Below are positions 1-6,433 of a stretch of 6,503 bases of DNA, one piece after another. The stretch is from JBFJVZ01 sp041623895. GTDB taxonomy: Bacteria > Planctomycetota > Planctomycetia > Pirellulales > Pirellulaceae. The notes under the pieces are model-generated. The model was given only the letters and a program-made list of their open reading frames with translations. It made no database searches and was not told where the DNA came from. Within the stretch, counting starts at the first letter, position 1, and each line of letters opens with the position of its first letter. The translations under genes were made by a program, and so were the position numbers. The stretch lies in the NCBI GenBank assembly GCA_041623895.1, contig JBFJVZ010000420.1, positions 1 to 6,503 on the forward strand, read 5' to 3'.

Positions 1-14
1 AGCCGGACGCTCGG

Positions 15-29
15 CAAGTCCTGGCCTAC
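15..29. repeat. Fragment of the palindromic repeat core
   Basis: The 15 bases caagtcctggcctac are identical to the right hairpin arm of the element at 49-154 (its positions 107-121) and of the copy at 1147-1278. No terminal inverted repeat or partner arm lies nearby inside the window, so this is either a decayed copy or the edge of another element extending to the left of position 1. Confidence 0.55.
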
Positions 30-48
30 GAAAAATTTGCAAGTGCGT

Positions 49-154
49 TAGAGCATTTTCAGATATCTCGTAGGCCAGGACTTGTCCTGGCAATAAGGCG
101 CCAGGACAAGTCCTGGCCTACCGATGATCCCACATCAATGATGAAATTGCTCTA
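49..154. mobile_element. MITE-like palindromic element, copy 1 (106 bp)
   Basis: Seen directly: the ends are TAGAGCATTTTCA (49-61) and, read on the other strand, TAGAGCAATTTCA (154-142), a 13-bp terminal inverted repeat with one mismatch. A TA dinucleotide sits at each outer edge. Inside is a perfect 22-bp inverted repeat (70-91 and 100-121). A second copy lies at 1147-1278 in the same orientation, and apart from one 26-bp insertion the two are identical base for base. Identity extends six or seven bases further left (agtgcgt), so the exact left edge is uncertain. No room exists for a transposase, so it would be non-autonomous. TA-bounded ends are typical of elements moved by IS630/Tc1-mariner transposases; that link is inference. 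A REP/REPIN-like structural repeat is the alternative. Confidence 0.75.
70..121. repeat. 22-bp perfect inverted repeat (hairpin) downstream of the permease gene
   Basis: Arms 70-91 and 100-121 are perfectly complementary around an 8-nt loop (aataaggc). Each arm is itself almost palindromic: ccaggac-tt-gtcctgg at 75-90. The DNA could therefore form one long stem or two smaller ones. It starts about 30 nt after the permease stop codon, so its transcript would carry a very stable stem that could end or stabilise the mRNA. There is no T-run after it on the minus strand, so it is not a standard intrinsic terminator. Confidence 0.75.
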
Positions 155-937
155 GCCAATCGCGTTCGCAGGAGCTGCCGATGTGAACAGACCGTACAGA
201 TTGGCTACGGCAATGATGACGCCGACGACAACCACGAACCAGGCGAACATCTGTTTAAGTCGCTTCTCCGGGACCTTGGACGAATACCACGATCCCACCG
301 CCATCCCCAAAGCGGCTGTCAGCAGGAACGATGCCGTGAGTTGCCAATCGATGGCGGTCGCGCGTAAATGCCCCACCAATCCGGACGCCGAATTGAAGGC
401 GATGATGGCCAGCGACGAGCCAACCGCTTTGTTGGTCTCAATCCCGGCGAACAACACGAGTCCCGGAACGATCAGGAATCCGCCGCCCACGCCCAGAAAT
501 CCGGTCAACACACCAACACAACCGCCGATCAAGAGGCATCGCTGGATGCGACAATCGTACTTGCTTGTCGGCTCGCTCCGCTGGCGGAGCATCGCTGTCC
601 CGACAACCAGCATCAATCCGCTGAACAGCAGCATCAGCACATGCGAAGAAACAAGGTGCGTCAAGAAGGAACCAAAAAACGCGCCAACCATTCCGCTGAT
701 TGAAAAGATCGCTGTCGCCTTGACATGAAAATGGCCCTGCCGATAGTGCAGGTAAGCACCAATCAAGCTGATGCCGCCGACAATTGCCAAGGACATGCTG
801 ACAGCTTGCTGGGCCGGTACCCCGGCAACGTAAACCAGCACCGGCAGCATCACGATCGACCCGCCGCTGCCCAGCAGACCCAACGAGACGCCAACAAGGG
901 TCGCCAGAAGCAATGCAACGAAAATGTGCACGATCAC
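152..937 (-). CDS. TauE/SafE family sulfite/organosulfonate exporter-like permease
   Basis: A 261-aa, strongly hydrophobic protein with the internal duplication of the TauE/SafE (DUF81, PF01925) family. Half one carries a glycine-rich motif GLLGSGGS near residues 20-27, half two has GFLGVGGG near 146-153. The halves are joined by a short polar loop with several Arg and Lys (about 118-133), and about eight membrane segments can be drawn. Length is normal for the family. Characterised members move sulfite, sulfoacetate or other small sulfur anions across the inner membrane, but many have unknown substrates, so no symbol is given. The start is GTG at 937, chosen for the AAGGA six bases upstream and because the first helix follows directly. 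The stop TAG (152-154) is formed by the end of the mobile repeat at 49-154, so the tail (…SAAPANAIG) may differ from the ancestral one. It is 621 nt from the GH32 gene and probably transcribed on its own. Confidence 0.93.
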   Translation of the reverse strand: MIVHIFVALLLATLVGVSLGLLGSGGSIVMLPVLVYVAGVPAQQAVSMSLAIVGGISLIGAYLHYRQGHFHVKATAIFSISGMVGAFFGSFLTHLVSSHVLMLLFSGLMLVVGTAMLRQRSEPTSKYDCRIQRCLLIGGCVGVLTGFLGVGGGFLIVPGLVLFAGIETNKAVGSSLAIIAFNSASGLVGHLRATAIDWQLTASFLLTAALGMAVGSWYSSKVPEKRLKQMFAWFVVVVGVIIAVANLYGLFTSAAPANAIG

Positions 938-943
938 GTTGGG

Positions 944-948
944 TCCTT
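944..948 (-). promoter_or_regulatory. Ribosome binding site of the TauE/SafE gene
   Basis: AAGGA on the minus strand, six nucleotides before the GTG at 937. This decides the GTG start, since no ATG lies in a comparable position. I could not identify a convincing -35/-10 pair upstream. Confidence 0.7.
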
Positions 949-959
949 GTAATGCGGTC

Positions 960-1145
960 TCATTCTGTTTTTAGTGACAGTCTACTCTTTGTTAGTCGAC
1001 CACACGAATCGAGGATCCAGTGGCATGCTTTATCGAGGCGACGATCGAAAAAATCATTGACGAGGCATGTGGCTGATTCGTCCAAGCGCGGCGTGTACCC
1101 CTGGCAGATGATCTGGGCAGCGTTACTGTTATCAGCCGCAGTGCG
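960..1145 (-). other. 61-codon open frame without ATG; possible gene remnant
   Basis: Between the permease gene and the second mobile repeat, one minus-strand frame stays open from the repeat edge (a TAA at 1148-1146 created by the element's left end) to a TGA at 962-960. The translation has a mixed composition with acidic, basic and aromatic residues (for example NDFFDRRLDKACHWIL) and ends SRLSLKTE. It has no in-frame ATG and no obvious ribosome binding site. It could be the 3' end of a gene cut by the repeat, or chance. I do not recognise the sequence. The rest of this 209-bp gap shows nothing else I can name. Confidence 0.2.
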
Positions 1146-1146
1146 T

Positions 1147-1278
1147 TAGAGCATTTTCAGATATCTCGTAGGCCAGGACTTGTCCATGTCCCAAGACGAA
1201 ACAACTTGTCCTGGCAATAAGGCGCCAGGACAAGTCCTGGCCTACCGATGATCCCACATCAATGATGAAATTGCTCTA
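1147..1278. mobile_element. MITE-like palindromic element, copy 2 (132 bp, with insertion)
   Basis: Same element as at 49-154, same orientation: left end TAGAGCATTTTCA from 1147, right end TGAAATTGCTCTA to 1278. It differs only by 26 extra bases (1186-1211) in the left hairpin arm, which splits it into 1168-1185 and 1212-1215 opposite the intact right arm 1224-1245. The extra segment is bounded by direct repeats of acttgtcc (1178-1185 and 1204-1211). The near-perfect identity of the two copies suggests recent spread or gene conversion. Confidence 0.75.
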
Positions 1279-1558
1279 GAGAGCGTCCCGCTAGGAACTG
1301 CTGCTCAATAGTCATGAAATAAACCCACGAAGTGATGGCAGCGTAAAACCTGGGCCGCCCCCAATGAACAGGCTCGCATCCATTCTGCCACTGCTACGCA
1401 GTTGTCGCATTGTTGTGACCAATCAAAACGTTCACACCTGGAACTACCGTGACTCCAGAGAACAGCCAGACTCAAATTACTTCCTAAGCCTGACGCTCTT
1501 TAAGTTCTGCAATAAGGCGCCAACGGGCAACGGCGAAGTTGGTAACTTCAAAACGTCC
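1279..1558. other. Intergenic region downstream of the GH32 gene
   Basis: No supported gene in these 280 bp. A 32-codon minus-strand frame (1410-1312) has an ATG but no ribosome binding site and no recognisable product. A small hairpin, gaagtt-ggt-aacttc (1535-1549), lies ten bases after the GH32 stop but lacks a T-run, so it is at best a weak transcription end or mRNA-protecting stem. A 14-base match to the centre of the mobile repeats lies at 1509-1522. Confidence 0.5.
1509..1522. repeat. Short match to the mobile repeat centre
   Basis: gcaataaggcgcca is identical to positions 90-103 and 1214-1227, which cover the loop and inner stem of the two repeat copies. The flanks diverge quickly (ttct on the left, acgggcaa on the right), so this would be an eroded copy or a related family. 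A chance 14-base match in a window this size is unlikely but not excluded. Confidence 0.4.
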
Positions 1559-3751
1559 TCATTCGCTGTCCGGCTGCCAGATGCGGTCTTGCTGAGCTTC
1601 AAAGAAGCCTTGGTTGGTGGGATTGAGATTCCAGATTTCGACTTTGCTGATTGTGATGGGCGCGCCCACCGTAAAGGCAGTCAGGTCGGGCTTGCCTTCG
1701 TAATCCGCATGCGATGCAACCATTGTCTGTCGGTCGTTGGCAAACACTTCAACCAGGTATTTGTCGATGAAGATCCGCAGCTCGAGATCCTCGTCCGCGG
1801 CGAGGTCATTGGCTGCGAATGGCGCTTCCGCGGTGCCGACACGAAGCGTGCCGGTCTCGGGGCGGAAGACAATCGGCAAACCTCCGCCCTGGCCATCGGC
1901 AAACAACGTGAACCCGAAGATTTTCCTCGACGCCTGTTCGCGGGTGATGGTGAATCGGATTTCCGCAGCATCGCTGGTCAGCGTTGCGATCTTGGTGCCG
2001 ACTGGAGCAACCGCGGGCAATACTTCACCGGTAAGATCACCAATCGTGATTTCGCGAAGCACCACGGGATCACGGCGCAATGTCTGCAGTTCGCGCAAGG
2101 GTTTAATCCGCAAGTTGCCGTCGCCGGACAAACTTAGCTCGCGCGGCAGCGATTGGATCGTGCGATTGTCCATATTCCCGTTAGTGCTGCCGATGGTTGC
2201 CAGCCAGGCCCACATGACGCGGCGGCCGTCGGTGGTAAGCAGGCTCTCGGGCGCAAAAAAATCGACCCGCCAAGGTGGGCGACCGAACAGACTCTGGTCG
2301 TCGCGCCGCCAGTTCATACGCACGTGCTGCTCCGGGACGAACTGCTCCGCTTTCGCATCCCAATCGCCAAGGTAGTAGCGGCAACCGAGCGGATGACTGA
2401 TGCACAGCAGCATCCACTTGTCGCCAATTCGGAAAAAGTTCGGACAGGAAACGTCCTCGCCGTAAGCAACGTCGGGCATGTCATGTTGTAAGAAGGGGCC
2501 GACGTAAGTCCAGTTTTTCAAATCGTGTGACTTGAACAACGGCGGTTGCTCCCCTCCGGAAATGGCGTAGTAGGTGTCCCCGATCAGAAAGCAGTCGGGA
2601 TCCCAATGTGCGATCTTCGCCTCAGTGCCGTCGGCATTCCGCACATCGACGGCGTACGGTTTCTCCCACGCGGAAATCTGGCGGTCTTTTGCGATCGCGA
2701 TCTGGTTGCGCCCCGATCCCTGTCCATGGTAGATCGCGGCGGGTCGGCCTTCCCTGGTCAGGAATCCGGTGCCGCTGAACATGCCGTGACCCGTAAAGGA
2801 TGGCTGCAACTTTGTCGACTTCCAAGTCCAGTGCAGCATGTCGTTGCTGGTGACATGAACGAAGCTGAAGGAGCGTTTGGCACGCCACGGATGCGCCAGG
2901 ATGTAGTGCAGATGATAAACACCATCCAGACAAAATGCGGCATTCGGATCGCCCGGCAAACTTGCGCCACCGGGATGCATTAGGTGGTAATTCAGCGTCA
3001 GTGCCTTTGCTACGTCAGGGCTGGTCACAGCTTGCGGTTTCGCCGACACCGTTGGCGGCGTCACCAAATAGCTGTCGACTCCGTCCAGCATCAGCTTGCC
3101 CGCGTCGATGCGGGCTTTACCGATCAGCTTGCCCGGGGGAAAAGCGCCCAAAACATCCTCGGCTTTGCCGCTCTCGAAGTTCCACCAGGCGACCGGTTCA
3201 GGCTCCGACAGCTGATTTGCCCTGAGGTCCCCGATCTGCTCCGCGGTCAGGGCGACGTTGTAAATCCGAGCGTCATCGATGGCTCCCGCGAAGCATGCAC
3301 CGTCCTGAGCCTGCAAATGTCGCAAGCCAATCACGACGGCGCTATTACTGCCAAACCGCTGGGGACTCTGAATCTCGTGCCGTGAGTAGAGCTGTCCGTT
3401 TCGGTAAATCGTCACCTCATTGTCTCGGTTCACGATGGCGATCTGCACCATCGTGTCGGGGCCCGCGGTCTCAGCCGGCACGGCGTCCTGCTCGCGGCGA
3501 GTACGGCTATAAAAATCACTGCCCGCCATCCATTTCGCGGCAGCGATCTCGCCAAAGACAATGCCATCAAAATGTGATTCGCCATCGTCGATCGTCAGTG
3601 CGCTACCGCCGCGCTGCGTGAGATTGGCTGGCGAAGCCCAGACCACGAGAGTTTTATCACCGCTGATACCGGGGAACGGCTCGGACGCCGGGCACGGCAA
3701 GCAAGCCGACGCAAACAGCAACGAGATAAGAAGTGCGAACTTGTGTTTCAT
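1559..3751 (-). CDS. Secreted GH32 (beta-fructosidase-type) glycoside hydrolase with N-terminal LamG-like domain
   Basis: 730 aa from ATG 3751, chosen because MKHKFALLISLLFASACLPC is a clean export signal. Residues about 30-230 resemble a LamG/concanavalin-like sandwich (IDDARIYNVALTAEQI, then VAWWNFE). About 250-530 is the GH32 five-bladed propeller: GDPNA (267-271) stands for the usual NDPNG with the nucleophile Asp268, FSGTG (325-329), HWDPD with the stabilising Asp384, and DFFAPES (497-503). About 535-710 is the GH32 C-terminal sandwich (LPREL; IFIDKYLVEVFAND). GH32 enzymes hydrolyse beta-fructosides such as inulin, levan or sucrose; substrate here is unknown. Oddity: the acid/base motif, normally ECP, reads GEDVSCP (431-437), so Ser precedes Cys and the nearest Glu is three residues earlier. 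An upstream GTG at 3802 overlaps the sulfatase stop (GTGA), has GGGAG eight bases before it, and would add 17 residues. Confidence 0.92.
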   Translation of the reverse strand: MKHKFALLISLLFASACLPCPASEPFPGISGDKTLVVWASPANLTQRGGSALTIDDGESHFDGIVFGEIAAAKWMAGSDFYSRTRREQDAVPAETAGPDTMVQIAIVNRDNEVTIYRNGQLYSRHEIQSPQRFGSNSAVVIGLRHLQAQDGACFAGAIDDARIYNVALTAEQIGDLRANQLSEPEPVAWWNFESGKAEDVLGAFPPGKLIGKARIDAGKLMLDGVDSYLVTPPTVSAKPQAVTSPDVAKALTLNYHLMHPGGASLPGDPNAAFCLDGVYHLHYILAHPWRAKRSFSFVHVTSNDMLHWTWKSTKLQPSFTGHGMFSGTGFLTREGRPAAIYHGQGSGRNQIAIAKDRQISAWEKPYAVDVRNADGTEAKIAHWDPDCFLIGDTYYAISGGEQPPLFKSHDLKNWTYVGPFLQHDMPDVAYGEDVSCPNFFRIGDKWMLLCISHPLGCRYYLGDWDAKAEQFVPEQHVRMNWRRDDQSLFGRPPWRVDFFAPESLLTTDGRRVMWAWLATIGSTNGNMDNRTIQSLPRELSLSGDGNLRIKPLRELQTLRRDPVVLREITIGDLTGEVLPAVAPVGTKIATLTSDAAEIRFTITREQASRKIFGFTLFADGQGGGLPIVFRPETGTLRVGTAEAPFAANDLAADEDLELRIFIDKYLVEVFANDRQTMVASHADYEGKPDLTAFTVGAPITISKVEIWNLNPTNQGFFEAQQDRIWQPDSE

Positions 3752-3798
3752 TTGTTGACTCATTGCAACCAAGATTATCGAAGCGGTGATTCGGTGTC

Positions 3799-3815
3799 TC
3801 ACTTTGCCAACTCCC
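3799..3815 (-). promoter_or_regulatory. Alternative GTG start and ribosome binding site of the GH32 gene at the gene overlap
   Basis: On the minus strand GGGAG (3815-3811) precedes GTG (3802-3800) by eight bases, and that GTG overlaps the sulfatase TGA (3801-3799) in the GTGA arrangement common in coupled translation. It competes with ATG 3751, which has only a weak GAG upstream but begins a normal signal peptide. Both starts are in the same frame, so the mature protein would be the same if the signal is cleaved. Confidence 0.4.
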
Positions 3816-6366
3816 GTTCAATCAGTTTGTCCACGTCGTCCAGCGAGATCTGCAACACTTCCATCGTCTGCTTCGCCCCGGAGAATGCGATCAGCAGATG
3901 CCCGTCCTGCTCGATGATGTGCGGATAATCGACATGGCGTCCGCCGACCAGATAGAACAGATGCCTGAACACCAGCCCGTCTCGGCTGATCGCTAACGTC
4001 AGCGGATCGCGGCCCCGCGGATTTGCGTTAGAGACCATCGCGTAGTAACCGCGCGAAGTCCGCAGCACAAAAAATTTGCTGGTCGCGTCCGGGAAGTTGG
4101 TTTTGACAATGGGACTCCATGTCCGGCCATTGTCCGTTGAAAATGTTCGCAGCAGTCGCCCCGACCGACCGTTATCGCGGATCAGTCCGACGATGTTTTT
4201 TCCGTCGGGCAGCACATACCAGTACGGTTCTTCAGGACGACCTTTGCCGCCGTAACTGGCTAGCGAGCGAATGCTCCACTGATCGAAAGCCTGCACACCG
4301 CCAATCATCACCGAGACTTGTTGGCGATGGTCACGCCGGGTCATCATGTACTGACCAGATGGCAATCGCTTGGGCGGAAAATTATTGAGCGTGTCGTCTC
4401 GAAGCGTGCCATGTGCGTCCCACGTTTCTTGATTCGCGTTCCAGCGAAATGCTTCCAGACTTAGGCCTTTGCCGGGATAGCCTGGGGCGTGGAAGTGGCT
4501 GGCCAAGGCGAGCAGTTCACCATGACGCACCCACAGACCGCGAGCGATCCAGCCAAAGCCATCAATTCGTGGTGGTCCCGACAAGTCCGCGGGCTTACTC
4601 CAATGCAAGCCGTCGTTGCTGACTGCATACGAAACGCGAGTGCCCGCTTGATCGTGACCGGGAACGACGTTGCGATGTTGCTCTGGCGTCAGTCCGGCTC
4701 GACGCTTGCCCGGTCCATCGCTCCACATCGCCCAGTAGCGACCATCGTGATACGCAAGATAAGCGTGTTGATGCACCCGGTTGCCGCCGGAATCGCGAAC
4801 ATCGCTAATCACGGCACGCTGCGAGGGAACACGAGGAAGTCCGGCGAAATCGATCTTTGCCGGGTCGGTCCCGGTATCCGGCAGATTGAGCATTTGCGCG
4901 CTGTTGGCTGCATGCATGCTGAATTCAGTTTTGGCGGACGGCACACGGAGCCTGCCTGCTAGCTTGCTTTCGAGCAGCTTGGCCAGATCAGCAATGATGT
5001 TCTTCTGGTCATGCCGCGCGGCCAGATTCGCCGTTTCCAGCGGATCACGATGGTGGTCATACAACTCGCGAGCCTGAACCTGGCCGGACTGAAAGTCTTG
5101 CCACTGCGTGTAGCGGTATCGCTCGGTCCGGATCGAATACCCCATGACTTGGGGCAGCTTGCCGCGCGGATAATTTGGACGTGGCGTTTGCGTCAGCGCC
5201 GCGTCTTTCACTTTGGCTTGGGGGTCATTTAGCAGCGGGATCAGCGAAACACCTTGCAGTTGTTCCGGCCCATCGAGTCCACACAATTCTGCCAGGGTTG
5301 GGTAAAGGTCGATCATTTCGACCAGCGCACTGGTTCGCTGGCTGCGCCTGTGGTTCGGCGTCGCAATGATCAGCGGGACTCGCGCATCGAGCTCAAATGC
5401 GGTGGTCTTGCGCGTCAGACCGTGTTCGCCGAGATGCAAACCGTGGTCGGACCAAAACACGACGATCGTCTTCTCTCGCAAGCCAAGCCGGTCTAACTCC
5501 TGTAACACTCGACCAACTTGTGCATCGAGATAGCTGATCGCAGCAAGATGTCCGTGGTGCATTTCGCGGAGCACTTCGGAGTCGCGGCCGCCTTGGTAGC
5601 GGGAACTGGTCAACGCAATGTCTGGGACATCGGTCGGCGGAGTCACGTGCCGCGGAACGGGAATCGCCCCGCCGTCGTACAGATCCCAGTACTTTTTTGG
5701 AGCATTGAACGGGGTGTGCGGTTTCCAGAACCCAACCGCCAGAAAGAACGGCTTCTCACCGCGGCTGATTTTGCGCAGCGCTTCGATCGCGCCCTGGGCC
5801 ACGCGGCCATCAAAATAGGCGTCGTCCGGAACATCGCGGCACTCCAGGCCGCCTTTACCTGAGGCCAGATTCGGAGGAAGTTCGCCTTGTACAATTGGCT
5901 TGTCGTTGCCGTGACTGTTGTAGTGCAACACGGCTGGCACGCTCCACGAATCTGGATCGCCTTTCCAATCATCTTGTCGCCAGTTATGAAAAATCTTGCC
6001 AACGCACTGAGCGTGGTAACCGCTGTTCTTGAAAAGTTGTGGCAAGGTGACAGCGTCAGGCTTGTGCTGGCGAAAATGAGTCGGCAAGTCCCAAACGCGA
6101 AGCGTATCGGGCCGCATTCCGGTCAGCAGCGAAGCACGCGAGGGATTGCAGACGGTTTGTTGACAATAAGCTCGCTCGAACAGAGTCCCCTGCGATGCCA
6201 GGCGGTCGATGTTGGGCGACTGCACATGGCCACTTCCGTAACAACCAAGTTCAACCCGCAGGTCATCGACGGCAATGAACAGCACATTGGCTTGCTCGGG
6301 TTGGGCACTGGCGGGATGTGCCAGTGTGACGAACGCGCAGACGATTGCCGCCAGACAGCATCTCAT
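3799..6366 (-). CDS. Secreted iduronate-2-sulfatase-like sulfatase fused to a sialidase-like beta-propeller
   Basis: 855 aa. ATG 6366 was chosen because AGGA lies five bases upstream and MRCCLAAIVCAFVTLAHPASA is a signal peptide with an Ala-Ser-Ala cleavage site. Residues about 25-475 are an S1 sulfatase: metal ligands AVDD (32-35), VCNPSR with Cys73 to be oxidised to formylglycine and Arg77, GKIFH near 122, KPHTPF (215-220), SDHGLHLGEHG (306-316) and the end-of-domain pattern ELYDHHRDPLETANLA (about 434-449). The pattern matches the iduronate-2-sulfatase branch, which removes sulfate esters from glycans. Residues about 510-855 are a sialidase-superfamily propeller with Asp-boxes SNDGLHW (583-589), STDNGRTW (743-750) and a degenerate SRDGLVF (794-800). 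Single sulfatases usually stop near 480-560 aa, so this is a true fusion. It lies in one frame without interruption. Activity needs a formylglycine-generating enzyme from elsewhere in the genome. The GH32 gene follows directly. Confidence 0.93.
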   Translation of the reverse strand: MRCCLAAIVCAFVTLAHPASAQPEQANVLFIAVDDLRVELGCYGSGHVQSPNIDRLASQGTLFERAYCQQTVCNPSRASLLTGMRPDTLRVWDLPTHFRQHKPDAVTLPQLFKNSGYHAQCVGKIFHNWRQDDWKGDPDSWSVPAVLHYNSHGNDKPIVQGELPPNLASGKGGLECRDVPDDAYFDGRVAQGAIEALRKISRGEKPFFLAVGFWKPHTPFNAPKKYWDLYDGGAIPVPRHVTPPTDVPDIALTSSRYQGGRDSEVLREMHHGHLAAISYLDAQVGRVLQELDRLGLREKTIVVFWSDHGLHLGEHGLTRKTTAFELDARVPLIIATPNHRRSQRTSALVEMIDLYPTLAELCGLDGPEQLQGVSLIPLLNDPQAKVKDAALTQTPRPNYPRGKLPQVMGYSIRTERYRYTQWQDFQSGQVQARELYDHHRDPLETANLAARHDQKNIIADLAKLLESKLAGRLRVPSAKTEFSMHAANSAQMLNLPDTGTDPAKIDFAGLPRVPSQRAVISDVRDSGGNRVHQHAYLAYHDGRYWAMWSDGPGKRRAGLTPEQHRNVVPGHDQAGTRVSYAVSNDGLHWSKPADLSGPPRIDGFGWIARGLWVRHGELLALASHFHAPGYPGKGLSLEAFRWNANQETWDAHGTLRDDTLNNFPPKRLPSGQYMMTRRDHRQQVSVMIGGVQAFDQWSIRSLASYGGKGRPEEPYWYVLPDGKNIVGLIRDNGRSGRLLRTFSTDNGRTWSPIVKTNFPDATSKFFVLRTSRGYYAMVSNANPRGRDPLTLAISRDGLVFRHLFYLVGGRHVDYPHIIEQDGHLLIAFSGAKQTMEVLQISLDDVDKLIERELAK

Positions 6367-6371
6367 CAGTT

Positions 6372-6375
6372 TCCT
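6372..6375 (-). promoter_or_regulatory. Ribosome binding site of the sulfatase fusion gene
   Basis: AGGA on the minus strand, five nucleotides before ATG 6366. It favours this start over the in-frame ATG at 6399 (MDVGDKRYRK…), which has no clear site and would place eleven extra residues before the signal peptide, and over ATG 6498, which would overlap the end of the upstream gene. Confidence 0.6.
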
Positions 6376-6433
6376 GTACCTTTTATCTCCAACATCCATC
6401 GCTTTGCCGCGGTGAAAAAATCGTCGCCAAGAA

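Noticed and set aside
70..121. Intrinsic (rho-independent) terminator
   Set aside because: The stem is very strong but no run of T follows on the minus strand, so it is listed as a hairpin repeat rather than a terminator.
183..728. A 181-codon plus-strand open frame
   Set aside because: It is antisense to the TauE/SafE gene; its translation is rich in Pro, Thr and Asn with no recognisable family and is explained by the codon pattern of the real gene.
1..1278. CRISPR array suggested by repeated palindromic cores
   Set aside because: Only two full copies lie about 1.1 kb apart with a gene between them; there are no regular spacers and no cas gene.
1364..2137. A 257-codon plus-strand open frame beginning in the intergenic region
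   Set aside because: Most of it is antisense to the GH32 gene, whose motifs are unmistakable on the other strand; the translation shows no domain, signal or plausible start site.
4489..4962. A 157-codon plus-strand open frame
   Set aside because: It lies wholly antisense to the propeller half of the sulfatase fusion and has no recognisable motif.
152..6366. Functional coupling of the TauE/SafE permease to the sulfatase as a sulfur pathway
   Set aside because: Sulfatases release sulfate, not sulfite or sulfonates, and the permease gene is separated by 621 bp and a mobile repeat. Proximity alone does not support a shared role.
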